From an uncultured Roseateles sp. (GTDB lineage: Bacteria; Pseudomonadota; Gammaproteobacteria; Burkholderiales; Burkholderiaceae), in contig CAMLKW010000008.1 in the NCBI GenBank assembly GCA_946480605.1, positions 1 to 48,269 on the forward strand: DNA of 48,269 bases, given 5' to 3'. Under the pieces are notes generated by a model that was not told the DNA's origin, did no database searches, and worked only from the letters and a program-made list of their open reading frames with translations. Position numbers and translations under genes: made by a program. Below, one piece after another: positions 35,870 through 45,646 of this stretch (its first letter is position 1; each line of letters begins with the position of its first letter).

Positions 35870-35944
35870 TGGTCCCTCCGACAGGAATCGAACCTGTATC
35901 TGCCGCTTAGGAGGCGGCCGTTCTATCCATTGAACTACGGAGAG
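35870..35944 (-). tRNA. tRNA-Arg (anticodon CCT)
   Basis: Read on the minus strand: acceptor CTCTCCG pairing with CGGAGGG, D-arm GTTC...GAAC, anticodon arm GCCGC-CTCCTAA-GCGGC with anticodon CCT (reads AGG), T-arm ACAGG-TTCGATT-CCTGT, and an encoded CCA end at 35870-35872. All four arms pair. It marks the right edge of the flagellar cluster; its 3' end faces the cluster. Confidence 0.96.
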
Positions 35945-35995
35945 CGCCGCTCGTCCGGCAGGTGCCGGGCGAGCGGCGCGGATTCTCGCATGGCG

Positions 35996-36745
35996 TCAGC
36001 GCAGCGCCCGGGCCGTCAGCCGCTGCAGCGTGGCGTCGCACTGCGCCAGCGTCGCGATGCATTCGATGCCCGCGTCCTCGACCTCGGCCATCAGCGTCAG
36101 CCACGCGCCCAGGCCTTCCAGCGTGACCTTGCTGCGCGACGTGGTGGCCCAGCCCTGCCGGCCGAGCTGGCCCAGGTAGATCCAGGTCTGGCGCCGCGAC
36201 AGCCCGGACAGCTGGCCGATGCAGGACTGCGAGATCGGCAGCGCCAGCCGGTCGGCGCGGCGGGCGCCGGTGTCGGGCGCCAGCGCCGTGGCCAGCGTGG
36301 CCATGACGCTGACGAGGCGCTGCAGCCCGTTGCCGGCCAGGCGCATGGAGATCTGGCCGTGCAGCCGGCTGGCGGTGGCCGTGTAGAGCTGGCCGTGGGC
36401 TTCGGCATGCGGCGCCGGTGGCGCGTCGGGCTGCAGCTGGGCCAGCGGGATGTTGATGGTGGTCACGTCCACCAGTGCCGTCACGTCGTAGCGCGCCGCG
36501 AGCTTGCCCAGCGGCGACTCGCCGCCGATCACGTCGCCCAGCCACAGCGCCGCCACCGCCACGCGCGTGCCCGGCGCCACCTGCGACACGAGGTAGGCCG
36601 CGCCGCGGCTGATGGCGACCCATTCGTCCTGCGGGCTGCCGGCTTCGATGATGCGTTGTCCGCGGCGGTAGGTCTTGAGCTTGCCGTGCGCCAGCCACGG
36701 TTCGGTGGGAGGTGGCGGCGCTGGGTTGCGTCTGTTTTTCATCAA
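35996..36745 (-). CDS. Crp/Fnr-family transcription regulator
   Basis: 249 aa. An N-terminal cyclic-nucleotide-binding-like fold (KTYRRGQRIIEAGSPQDEWV, GDVIGGESPLGKLAARYDVT, about residues 24-100) and a C-terminal helix-turn-helix (LPISQSCIGQLSGLSRRQTW near residues 168-187). The usual phosphate-binding RxS signature of true cAMP binders is not evident, so the ligand is unknown. No clear ribosome site. It lies 123 bases after the orphan flgH on the same strand, beyond a direct repeat. A CRP-like palindrome lies in the flagellar fliM/fliE control region; a link is inference. Confidence 0.8.
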   Translation of the reverse strand: MMKNRRNPAPPPPTEPWLAHGKLKTYRRGQRIIEAGSPQDEWVAISRGAAYLVSQVAPGTRVAVAALWLGDVIGGESPLGKLAARYDVTALVDVTTINIPLAQLQPDAPPAPHAEAHGQLYTATASRLHGQISMRLAGNGLQRLVSVMATLATALAPDTGARRADRLALPISQSCIGQLSGLSRRQTWIYLGQLGRQGWATTSRSKVTLEGLGAWLTLMAEVEDAGIECIATLAQCDATLQRLTARALR

Positions 36746-36803
36746 CGAGTCTCTGGTCGTGTCCGCCCTCGGACGGCCGGGCCGCGGAGGGTCAGGTTTT
36801 TAG

Positions 36804-36832
36804 GTCCGATCGCCCGAGGTCGATCGCCCGAG
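36804..36832. repeat. Two tandem GTC(C)GATCGCCCGAG repeats
   Basis: Direct repeats of 15 and 14 bases back to back, each containing CGATCG, located between the orphan flgH and the Crp/Fnr gene, about 60-90 bases upstream of the latter. Could be an operator. Near it on the minus strand, GCCC-TTTA-GGGC (about 36850) may be a weak terminator for flgH. Confidence 0.5.
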
Positions 36833-36867
36833 TAGCGCGGTTGCCGGCGCCCTAAAGGGCTTGACGC

Positions 36868-37560
36868 TCACCAGATCGACAGGCTGCGCGACAGCACGCG
36901 CTGCAGCCAGGTGCGCGAGTTGGCATCGGAGACATCGCCGCGGGCGACGTTTTCCAGGTGGGCGTTGACGACGTTGCGCGACGCCACGACGTTGCCCGGG
37001 CCGATGTCGCGCGGGTCGACGACGCCCGAGAAGCGCAGCGTGCTGACGCTGCCGTTCAGCCCCATGCTGCGTTCGCCCGCCACGAGCAGGTGGCCGTTGG
37101 GCAGCACGTTGATGACGCTCACGGCGAGCTGGGCGTTGAAGCTGTGGGTCGTCTCGGTGTTGCCCGAGCCCTTGAACGAATTGCTGCCCGAGGCGGTCGC
37201 GTCGATGTTGATGAGCGGGGCCAGCGCGGTGCCGGTGCGGGCGCCACCGGGGCCCTTGGTGGAGACCTTGCTCTCGCGGCTGGTCTCGCCCGTCTGCTTC
37301 TGTGCGGCCTGGATGTTCTCGGCGATGTCGATCTTCATCGTGTCGCCGATGGCGCGCGGGCGGCGTTCGCCGGAGAACAGCGTCGTGTTGCCCATGTGGG
37401 CCTGGAAGATGGCGCCGTTGCTGGGCTGCTCCAGGAACATGGGCGCGGGGGTGGGCGCGGCCACCAGGGGCACGGTGACGAGGCTGGGCGGCGTGGAGGC
37501 GCAGGCGGCCAGCGCGGCGCAGATCGCGGCCACGGCGATGCGGGGTGTCGATGCGGGCAT
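36868..37560 (-). CDS. Orphan second FlgH-like L-ring lipoprotein
   Basis: 230 aa lipoprotein (lipobox AALAACAST, Cys20). FlgH-like throughout: NGAIFQAHMGNTTLFSGERR, PRAIGDTMKIDIAENIQAAQ, NVLPNGHLLVAGERSMGLNG, and GVVDPRDIGPGNVVASRNVV. It is clearly different from the operon FlgH at 29991 and looks closer to FlgH of primary flagella. It is outside any flg operon, 31 bases after a small lipoprotein gene on the same strand. Either it serves another flagellum or it has been reused as an outer-membrane ring by this small operon. Confidence 0.85.
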   Translation of the reverse strand: MPASTPRIAVAAICAALAACASTPPSLVTVPLVAAPTPAPMFLEQPSNGAIFQAHMGNTTLFSGERRPRAIGDTMKIDIAENIQAAQKQTGETSRESKVSTKGPGGARTGTALAPLINIDATASGSNSFKGSGNTETTHSFNAQLAVSVINVLPNGHLLVAGERSMGLNGSVSTLRFSGVVDPRDIGPGNVVASRNVVNAHLENVARGDVSDANSRTWLQRVLSRSLSIW

Positions 37561-37591
37561 GTCGATGTCCGAATGGGGTGGTGGTGGCGGC

Positions 37592-38119
37592 TCAGGTCTC
37601 GAAGCCGGTGATCAGCGCCTTGACGACCGGTGCGATCTTTTTGCGGGTGCTGGCCCAGCGGGTGGCCGTCGAGTCGCCGACGTAGGCGCTGCTGGCCATC
37701 AGCCGGCCGTCGGCGCGGTGTAGGCTGAGTGCGGCGGCGCTGAGGTAGCTGCGGTGCTCCTGCCCCAGCGGCGGAATGCCCCAGGCGATGCTGCCGGCAT
37801 AACGCAGCCAGTAGCTGCAGGCGCGCGGCGCGGTGCCGGCGTCGTAGACGCGGCTGTCGACGCCCTGGGTCTTCAGCTCGGCCTGCAGCGCCGGCACCAG
37901 TTCGTCCAGCGGCATCTCGCGGTTGTATTCGACGCAGACGGCCTTCACCGGCGCGTCGCCGTGGTGCACGGTGTTGACCGGCCGGGGCGACTGCGCCGCC
38001 GTGAGCGCCGCCAGGCCGCCGGCCTTCGCCAGCTCCCAGGTGGCCATGGGCAGCAGCGTGGAGCAGCCGGCCAGGCCGCCCAGGGCGGCGAGCAGGACGG
38101 GCTTGAGCAGGGCTTGCAT
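37592..38119 (-). CDS. Small lipoprotein of unknown function
   Basis: 175 aa with a lipoprotein signal (MQALLKPVLLAALGGLAGCS, Cys19). The mature part has a strand-rich pattern (VKAVCVEYNREMPLDELVPA, ACSYWLRYAGSIAWGIPPLG, YLSAAALSLHRADGRLMASS) resembling periplasmic lipoprotein domains of unknown function. I do not recognise the family. It sits between a 115-aa protein and the orphan FlgH in a same-strand run, suggesting a role at the outer membrane with FlgH. Confidence 0.75.
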   Translation of the reverse strand: MQALLKPVLLAALGGLAGCSTLLPMATWELAKAGGLAALTAAQSPRPVNTVHHGDAPVKAVCVEYNREMPLDELVPALQAELKTQGVDSRVYDAGTAPRACSYWLRYAGSIAWGIPPLGQEHRSYLSAAALSLHRADGRLMASSAYVGDSTATRWASTRKKIAPVVKALITGFET

Positions 38120-38128
38120 CGGCGCTCC

Positions 38129-38476
38129 TTAGGCCAGCACGCCGACCAGCGCGGCGCCGACCACGCCGGCCATGACGCCCTTCTCCAGCACCTCGCCGGC
38201 GATGTCGGCCGTGGCCTTGGCGGCGTCTCCCACCAGCTCCACGCCTTCGCTGCCCAGCTTGACGGCCGAATGGGCCAGCCCGGCGACCGTCGCCAGCGAA
38301 CGGGCGCTGAAGTTGACCGTGACGCCGATGCTGTTGCCGCCGCTGCCGATCTTGGCCTGGGCGGTGCAGGTACCCGGCCGCCGCTGGGCGGGGGCGGTCT
38401 GAGAGGCGTTCTGCGCCTTGCGGCGCGTGCGCGCGTCGTCCGTCTGGCTGCTGCAGCGCAGCGTCACCGAGGCCAT
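38129..38476 (-). CDS. Unknown 115-aa protein, possible membrane-inserting C-terminus
   Basis: Not recognised. The first 50 residues are basic and Gln/Thr-rich; a central part (GVTVNFSARSLATVAGLAHS) leads to a Gly/Ala/Val-rich C-terminus GVMAGVVGAALVGVLA that could be a short membrane helix. No signal peptide. 9 bases before the lipoprotein gene and 4 bases after the 52-aa gene, on the same strand, so it is the second gene of the small operon. Confidence 0.6.
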   Translation of the reverse strand: MASVTLRCSSQTDDARTRRKAQNASQTAPAQRRPGTCTAQAKIGSGGNSIGVTVNFSARSLATVAGLAHSAVKLGSEGVELVGDAAKATADIAGEVLEKGVMAGVVGAALVGVLA

Positions 38477-38480
38477 GGCC

Positions 38481-38639
38481 TCAGCTCCGCGCCGGGGCCG
38501 GCGTGGCCGTGGCAGCCTCGGCCTGCGAGGCCTTCAGCAACTGTGCGAAATCGCCGGGCTTGTCGCCGGCGGCGGGCTTGGCCGGCGGCGGCGCGGCAAC
38601 GGGCTTGGCGGCGTGGTGCGAGGTGGGCTTGATCTGCAT
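38481..38639 (-). CDS. Small 52-aa protein heading the orphan-FlgH operon
   Basis: ATG at 38639 has a strong AGGAG ribosome site, which decides this start over a longer frame from 38762. MQIKPTSHHAAKP is followed by a Pro/Ala-rich linker and DFAQLLKASQAEA. The FAQLL piece fits the FxxxPhi gate-recognition pattern of early flagellar export substrates, but such a short motif can arise by chance. Function unknown. Confidence 0.6.
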   Translation of the reverse strand: MQIKPTSHHAAKPVAAPPPAKPAAGDKPGDFAQLLKASQAEAATATPAPARS

Positions 38640-38794
38640 GGCTGGATCTCCTGTGAACGTGAGGAAATTCTTGGCCGCGGCGGCCCGGCCGGTTTGGCCG
38701 ACAACGCCGGGGATGGCGCGGCTGATGCCGTGCTCGGTGAACTGCATCACCCAGCGGCACATTTGTCGCTATCGCCACCATTGGCAGGATTGTT

Positions 38795-41051
<2,257 letters not shown>

Positions 41052-41064
41052 CCCCTCGTCTGGT

Positions 41065-41126
41065 CTCGCCCCGCTGAACGCGGGCGAGTCCAGCCGGGAC
41101 CGCTCTGCGGCCAGTGGCCGCAGAGC
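41065..41126. terminator. Two strong hairpins after katG
   Basis: CTCGCCC/GGGCGAG (41065-41088) and an 11-bp perfect stem GCTCTGCGGCC-AGT-GGCCGCAGAGC (41102-41126). No T-run follows, so these are not classical intrinsic terminators; they probably stabilise or end the katG transcript. Confidence 0.45.
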
Positions 41127-41173
41127 TTCGGCAGGCACAGGCCGTCCACTGGACGCCCTGTGTCCGGTCTCAG

Positions 41174-41260
41174 CCCCCGAGGGGACGGCGATGCTTGCGG
41201 CATCGAGCCGCAAGCACATCGCCTGACGGGCCGGCTTGGGGCGGCCCGGCGCTCGGCCCG
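41174..41260. repeat. Structured intergenic repeat, copy C (after katG)
   Basis: About 87 bp, the same element as 29071 and 31806. The inner hairpin reads CTTGCGGC...GCCGCAAG, where copy A has CTGCGGCT...AGCCGCAG: the outer pair changes on both strands together, keeping the helix. This copy lies outside the flagellar genes. Confidence 0.85.
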
Positions 41261-41314
41261 AGCTCAGGGGAGGCGGGCCAGAATGCCGTCTCCCCGACCC
41301 GGCCAAGGCCTCCC

Positions 41315-41668
41315 ATGACCACCACCCATCAAGGCAGCTGCCACTGCGGCCGCGTCAAGTTCGAGGTTGACGGCGTCATCGACTCAGGCCTGGCCTGCAA
41401 CTGCTCCATCTGCGAGCGCAAGGGCTCGCTGCTGTGGTTCGTGCCGCGCACCAGGCTGCGCCTGCTGACGCCCGAGAGCGACCTGGCCAGCTACACCTTC
41501 AACAAGCACGTCATCCAGCACCGCTTCTGCCCGGCCTGCGGCATCCACCCCTACGGCGAGGGCCAGGCGCCCAACGGCGACGCGGTGGCGGCGGTCAACA
41601 TCCGCTGCATCGAGGGCATCGACCTTGCGGCCGTGCCGGTGCACCGCTACGACGGCCGCGCGAAGTAG
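41315..41668 (+). CDS. GFA/CENP-V-like zinc protein
   Basis: 117 aa from ATG 41315 (MTTTHQGSCHCGRVKFEV). Cys pairs in SCHCGRV, ACNCSICERKG and RFCPACGIHPYGEG bind two zinc ions in this family (glutathione-dependent formaldehyde-activating enzyme/CENP-V fold). True substrate unknown; most such proteins are uncharacterised. An upstream extension of the frame runs through repeat copy C and is not used. Confidence 0.9.
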   Translation: MTTTHQGSCHCGRVKFEVDGVIDSGLACNCSICERKGSLLWFVPRTRLRLLTPESDLASYTFNKHVIQHRFCPACGIHPYGEGQAPNGDAVAAVNIRCIEGIDLAAVPVHRYDGRAK

Positions 41669-44600
41669 TCAGTTCCATTTCCAGGTCCAGATCAGGTCCA
41701 GCGCGTTGTCGTCGCCGCTCTGCGCGCGCAGCGTGAAGCGCTGGGCGATGCGGTAGATCAGCTGCCAACTGCCGGTGGTCGCGTTCAGGCTGCGTTCATA
41801 GCCCACGTACCAGCGCCGCGAGATCTGCTTGCCCAGGCGCACGATGGTGGCCCGCGTGTCGCCGTCGGTCTGCGACAGCGACAGCTCGTCCAGTCCCAGC
41901 TGGCGCAGTGCGCGGCCGGTGGCGCCTTCGCCCTCGCCGCTGAGCAGCGCCACGGCGGCACGCTGCAGCAGCGCGGTATCGGTGCGGCCCAGGCCGTCCG
42001 GCGCGCGGCCGAGCAGCAGCCAGGACAGCTTGTCGGTGTCGCTCATCTCGGGCTCGGAGTACAGGTTCACGCGCGGCGACTGCGCCGTGCCGCCCACGTA
42101 GACGCCCACACGCACGTCCAGGTTGGGCCGCACGGCCAGCAGGTCCAGCGCAGGGTTGTCCAGCGAGCCGGTGAACGAGATGTCGCCGCGCTCGATGTCC
42201 AGCTTCTGGCCGTAGGCGGCGTACTGGCCGCCGTCGGCATCGAGCTTGCCGGTCACGCGCAGTGCGTTGCCGTCCTTCTGCGTGATGGCGAGCTGGCCGC
42301 GCAGCGTGGTCGCCAGGCCGCGGCCGCGCACCTTGAAGTCGCGGCCGAAGTCCAGCGCGACGTTGACCGTGGAATTGCGCGCGGCCTTGGGGGCCGGGGG
42401 GGCGACCGGGACGGGGTCGCGCGCGCCGCGCACCACCGTCACGTCGTCGGCCAGCGCGGGCGCGTCGCCGCGCGTGAAATCGATCAGGCCCTCGTCGGCG
42501 CGCAGCTTGCCGGCCAGGTTCAAGCCCTGGTCGTCCAGGTCCAGCGTGGCGTCGCCGCTGGCGACGATGCGGCGGTCCACGCGCGACAGCACGCGCAGCT
42601 TGTCGGCCTTGAACTCGACGTGGGCGGCCGGCTTGGCGCCCAGCTCGGCACGGCCGCTGGCACGCACCCAGCCGTCGCCGCCCTTGGCTTCCAGCTGCGT
42701 CAGCTCGGCCTGCTGGCCCTTCAGGTCCAGCGCGAAGCGGCCGTCGGTGAAGTCCACGCCGTACAGCAGGTGGCGCAGCGCCAGGCCGTCGCCCTCGATG
42801 CGGCCGTGCAGCTCGGGGGCGCCCAGCCGGCCTTCGACCCGCATCGTCGCTGCGGCGCGGCCGGCCAGCCGCCAGCCCGCCGGCACCCAACTGCCCCAAC
42901 TGGCCAGTTGCGCCACGTTGGCCTGCAGCACGCCTTGCACCGGCGTCTGCGCCTCGGGCCACAGCCCCGCGGGCCGCAGCGTCAGCGCGCCGCCCAGGCC
43001 GCCCAGGTCCTGGCCGGCCAGGCCCTGCGCGAACTGCCAGACGCCGTCGCGCACGTTCAGCGCCAGCCGCAGGTCGGTCAGGCCCAGCGCGCGCGGGCCG
43101 AACTCGTCGGTGACGCGCAGGTCGCCGCCCTGGCGCTCGATCAGCAACTCGGTCGTCAGCCGATCGTTCAGCAGCAGCGACGCATGGCCGGTCACGCGCA
43201 GGTCGCCGCTCCAGCCGAAGTCGGGCTGCCAGCGCGCCAGCAGCGGGGCTACGGCCAGGTCTTCCAGCTGCAGCTCGGCGCGCAGCTCGGAGCGGTCGCC
43301 GCCGCGCCAGTCCAGCGCCTGCCAGCGCACGAAGGCGCCGCCCACCTCGGCGCGGCCGGGCTGGACCGTCAGCTGCACGCCGGTGTCGTCCAGACCCAGG
43401 CGCAGCGCGACGTTGCTCGCGGCCAGCGCGGCCGGTGTGTTGGGGCGCAGCGGCGCCATGTCCAGCCGGGCGATGCGGCCGTTCCAGGCGCGGCCGTCCC
43501 AGCCGCCCTGGGCCTGCAGCGTTGCGCCCAGGTTCAGGTCCTGGCCATTGCGTGGCATGCGGCCGGCCACCTGCAGCTTCAGCTCGTGGGCGCTGCGCCG
43601 GCCCTGCAGCTCCAGCTTGACGAGCTTGAACTGCGTCTGCGGCTGGCGAATGCCGCCGGCCTCCAGCTGCAGCGCCAGCGGCGCGTCGCCGCCTTCGCCG
43701 GGCAGCGGCAGCGCCCAGCGGGCCTTGGCGCTCTCCACCGAGATGCCGTGGGCGCCGAGGGCCTTCAGCGTCGCGTTGCCGCTGCCGCCCAGTTGCCAGA
43801 CCGAGGCCGGCAGGGTCTTGGACGAGGCCTTGCCGAGCGAGGCGGGCTTCACGCGCTGCAGGCTCAGGTCGCCGTCGCCCTCGACGCTGCCGGTGATGGG
43901 GCCCTGGTCGAACAGCGCCAGCAGCGGGTTCAGCTCGGCGAGTCTGACGGCCTGCAGCTTGAGCCTGGACGCCACCAGGTCCGGCCGGGCGTCGCCCGTG
44001 GCCTGCAGGCGGTTCTGTCCCAGGCGTGCGTGGATGTCGAAGGCGGCCGGGTCGGCCGCGCGGGCACGGGCCAGCGTCATGCGGCCCTCCAGCGGCAGTC
44101 CGCCGAACTGGCTGGGCAGCACGGCGGCCTCGGCCGTGCCGGTGGCGTTGTCCGGGCTGTTGCCGCGCAGGTCCAGTGCGACGTCGGCGTTCAGCCGCGT
44201 GGCGCCGGGCAGGCGGGCCCAGGCGGAGCCGGGTTCGCCACGCCACAGCAGGTGCGGGTCGAACTGCCGCAGCTGGGTCTTCAGCTTCGCCGCCAGCAGC
44301 GGCGCGCCCTTGGGTGCGTCGGTCGTGTCGACGCTGCCGCTGGCCTGCAGCCGGGCCTCGCCGCTGGCGAGCTGGGCATCGGTGATCTGCCAGCTGCTGC
44401 CGCGCTCGTGCAGCCGGCCCTGCACCTTGGCCTGCAGGCGCAGCGGGCGCTGCTGCAGCGTGCCGCGCAGGTCCAGCCGCGCCTGCAGCGGCCGGTCCGC
44501 GCCGCCCGACAGCGCCAGCGGCCCGTCCAGCCGCGCCGGCGTCGCACGCCCATCCAGCGCCTCGGGGCGCAGGCCTTGCAGGCGGGCGTCCAACTGCCAG

Positions 44601-45646
44601 CCGCCGTTGGCCTCGCGCTTGCCCTGGCCCTGCACGCGGCCACCGCCGGCCAGCTCGGCATCCAGCGCGGACAGGCGCAGGCTGGTCGGCTGGTCGGGAC
44701 GGCCGGCCAGCGCCAGCACCAGGCGGCGCACGGGCAGGGCGCCCTGGTCCCAGCGGCCGGCGGCGGTGTTGGCGAGGTCGGCCTGCAGCGTGGCCTCGGC
44801 GTCGCGGGCGGGGGCGTTCAGGCGCGCGCTGCCGCTGAGCGCGGTGTGCGGCAGGCCGGGCGCCAGCGCCGACAGCGCGGCCAGGTCGAACTTGTCGGCT
44901 CGCAGCTGCAGCGCGTTGACGGGCCAGGCCGAGAACGGGCGGATCTGGCCCTCGGCCTGCAGCCTCTGCTGCGCGGCCTCGACCTCGGCCTTTGCACTCA
45001 GCTGGGCCAGCGGGCCGCGCACGGCAGCCACGGCCAGCCAGTGCAGCTCGGTCTTGTCCTCGGGCTGCAGCGTCAGCGTGGCCTCGGTCTGCAGGGGCGC
45101 GGCGCTGGCCACGCGGGCCTCGCCGGCCAGCAGCAGCTGCCGCCAGCGGGCGCCGGTCAGCTTGATGTGGTGGGTGCCGCGGCGTGGCAGGTCGATCTCG
45201 GCGGCCAGGCCTTGCACCGGCGGCTGGTCGGGCGCCCAGCTGAGGCTGCCGACGTAGAGCTTGGCGATGTTCACGCCCAGCGGCAGCGACAGCTCAGGTG
45301 GCGCCACGGGTGGTGTGTCGCTGGGCTGGGTGCGGATGACGATGTCCTCCACCGCCACCTCCGACGCCAGCAGTTGGCGCTGACCGGCGTTCAGGCCCAG
45401 GCCCGACCAGCGCAGCCCGCGCAGCTCGGCGCTGCCGCCGGCCCAGCTGAGCAGCAGGCGCCGGGCGCGGAAGTCACCCATCAGCGAGCCCTCGGGCGCC
45501 TCGACCTGCACGCCCGGCAGGTGGGCCAGCAGCCAGGCGCCGCCCGACGGGCGCTGCAGCAGCCAGGCGATGAAGGCCGTGGCCACGACGACGAGTGCCG
45601 CCAGCCCGATCAGGCCGTTGCGCAGCATGCGCAGGCGCTGACTCAC
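41669..45646 (-). CDS. tamB: Translocation and assembly module protein TamB
   Basis: 1325 aa from a GTG at 45646 that overlaps the tamA stop (GTGA). One N-terminal membrane helix (LIGLAALVVVATAFIAWLL) followed by a very long strand-rich AsmA-like body and the C-terminal TamB (DUF490) domain (YGQKLDIERGDISFTGSLDN, GRAPDGLGRTDTALLQRAAV, then YVGYERSLNATTGSWQLIYR). TamB spans the periplasm and, with TamA, takes part in outer-membrane protein assembly or lipid transport. Its stop abuts the convergent GFA gene with no gap. Confidence 0.93.
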   Translation of the reverse strand: MSQRLRMLRNGLIGLAALVVVATAFIAWLLQRPSGGAWLLAHLPGVQVEAPEGSLMGDFRARRLLLSWAGGSAELRGLRWSGLGLNAGQRQLLASEVAVEDIVIRTQPSDTPPVAPPELSLPLGVNIAKLYVGSLSWAPDQPPVQGLAAEIDLPRRGTHHIKLTGARWRQLLLAGEARVASAAPLQTEATLTLQPEDKTELHWLAVAAVRGPLAQLSAKAEVEAAQQRLQAEGQIRPFSAWPVNALQLRADKFDLAALSALAPGLPHTALSGSARLNAPARDAEATLQADLANTAAGRWDQGALPVRRLVLALAGRPDQPTSLRLSALDAELAGGGRVQGQGKREANGGWQLDARLQGLRPEALDGRATPARLDGPLALSGGADRPLQARLDLRGTLQQRPLRLQAKVQGRLHERGSSWQITDAQLASGEARLQASGSVDTTDAPKGAPLLAAKLKTQLRQFDPHLLWRGEPGSAWARLPGATRLNADVALDLRGNSPDNATGTAEAAVLPSQFGGLPLEGRMTLARARAADPAAFDIHARLGQNRLQATGDARPDLVASRLKLQAVRLAELNPLLALFDQGPITGSVEGDGDLSLQRVKPASLGKASSKTLPASVWQLGGSGNATLKALGAHGISVESAKARWALPLPGEGGDAPLALQLEAGGIRQPQTQFKLVKLELQGRRSAHELKLQVAGRMPRNGQDLNLGATLQAQGGWDGRAWNGRIARLDMAPLRPNTPAALAASNVALRLGLDDTGVQLTVQPGRAEVGGAFVRWQALDWRGGDRSELRAELQLEDLAVAPLLARWQPDFGWSGDLRVTGHASLLLNDRLTTELLIERQGGDLRVTDEFGPRALGLTDLRLALNVRDGVWQFAQGLAGQDLGGLGGALTLRPAGLWPEAQTPVQGVLQANVAQLASWGSWVPAGWRLAGRAAATMRVEGRLGAPELHGRIEGDGLALRHLLYGVDFTDGRFALDLKGQQAELTQLEAKGGDGWVRASGRAELGAKPAAHVEFKADKLRVLSRVDRRIVASGDATLDLDDQGLNLAGKLRADEGLIDFTRGDAPALADDVTVVRGARDPVPVAPPAPKAARNSTVNVALDFGRDFKVRGRGLATTLRGQLAITQKDGNALRVTGKLDADGGQYAAYGQKLDIERGDISFTGSLDNPALDLLAVRPNLDVRVGVYVGGTAQSPRVNLYSEPEMSDTDKLSWLLLGRAPDGLGRTDTALLQRAAVALLSGEGEGATGRALRQLGLDELSLSQTDGDTRATIVRLGKQISRRWYVGYERSLNATTGSWQLIYRIAQRFTLRAQSGDDNALDLIWTWKWN

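Noticed and set aside
35870..35895. Search for an att-like duplicate of the tRNA-Arg 3' end
   Set aside because: No second copy was noticed near the left end of the cluster or elsewhere in the window, so no attachment site is annotated.
35285..36835. 516-codon plus-strand ORF across the end of the flagellar cluster, the tRNA and the Crp/Fnr gene
   Set aside because: It crosses a tRNA gene and is a shadow of identified genes on either side.
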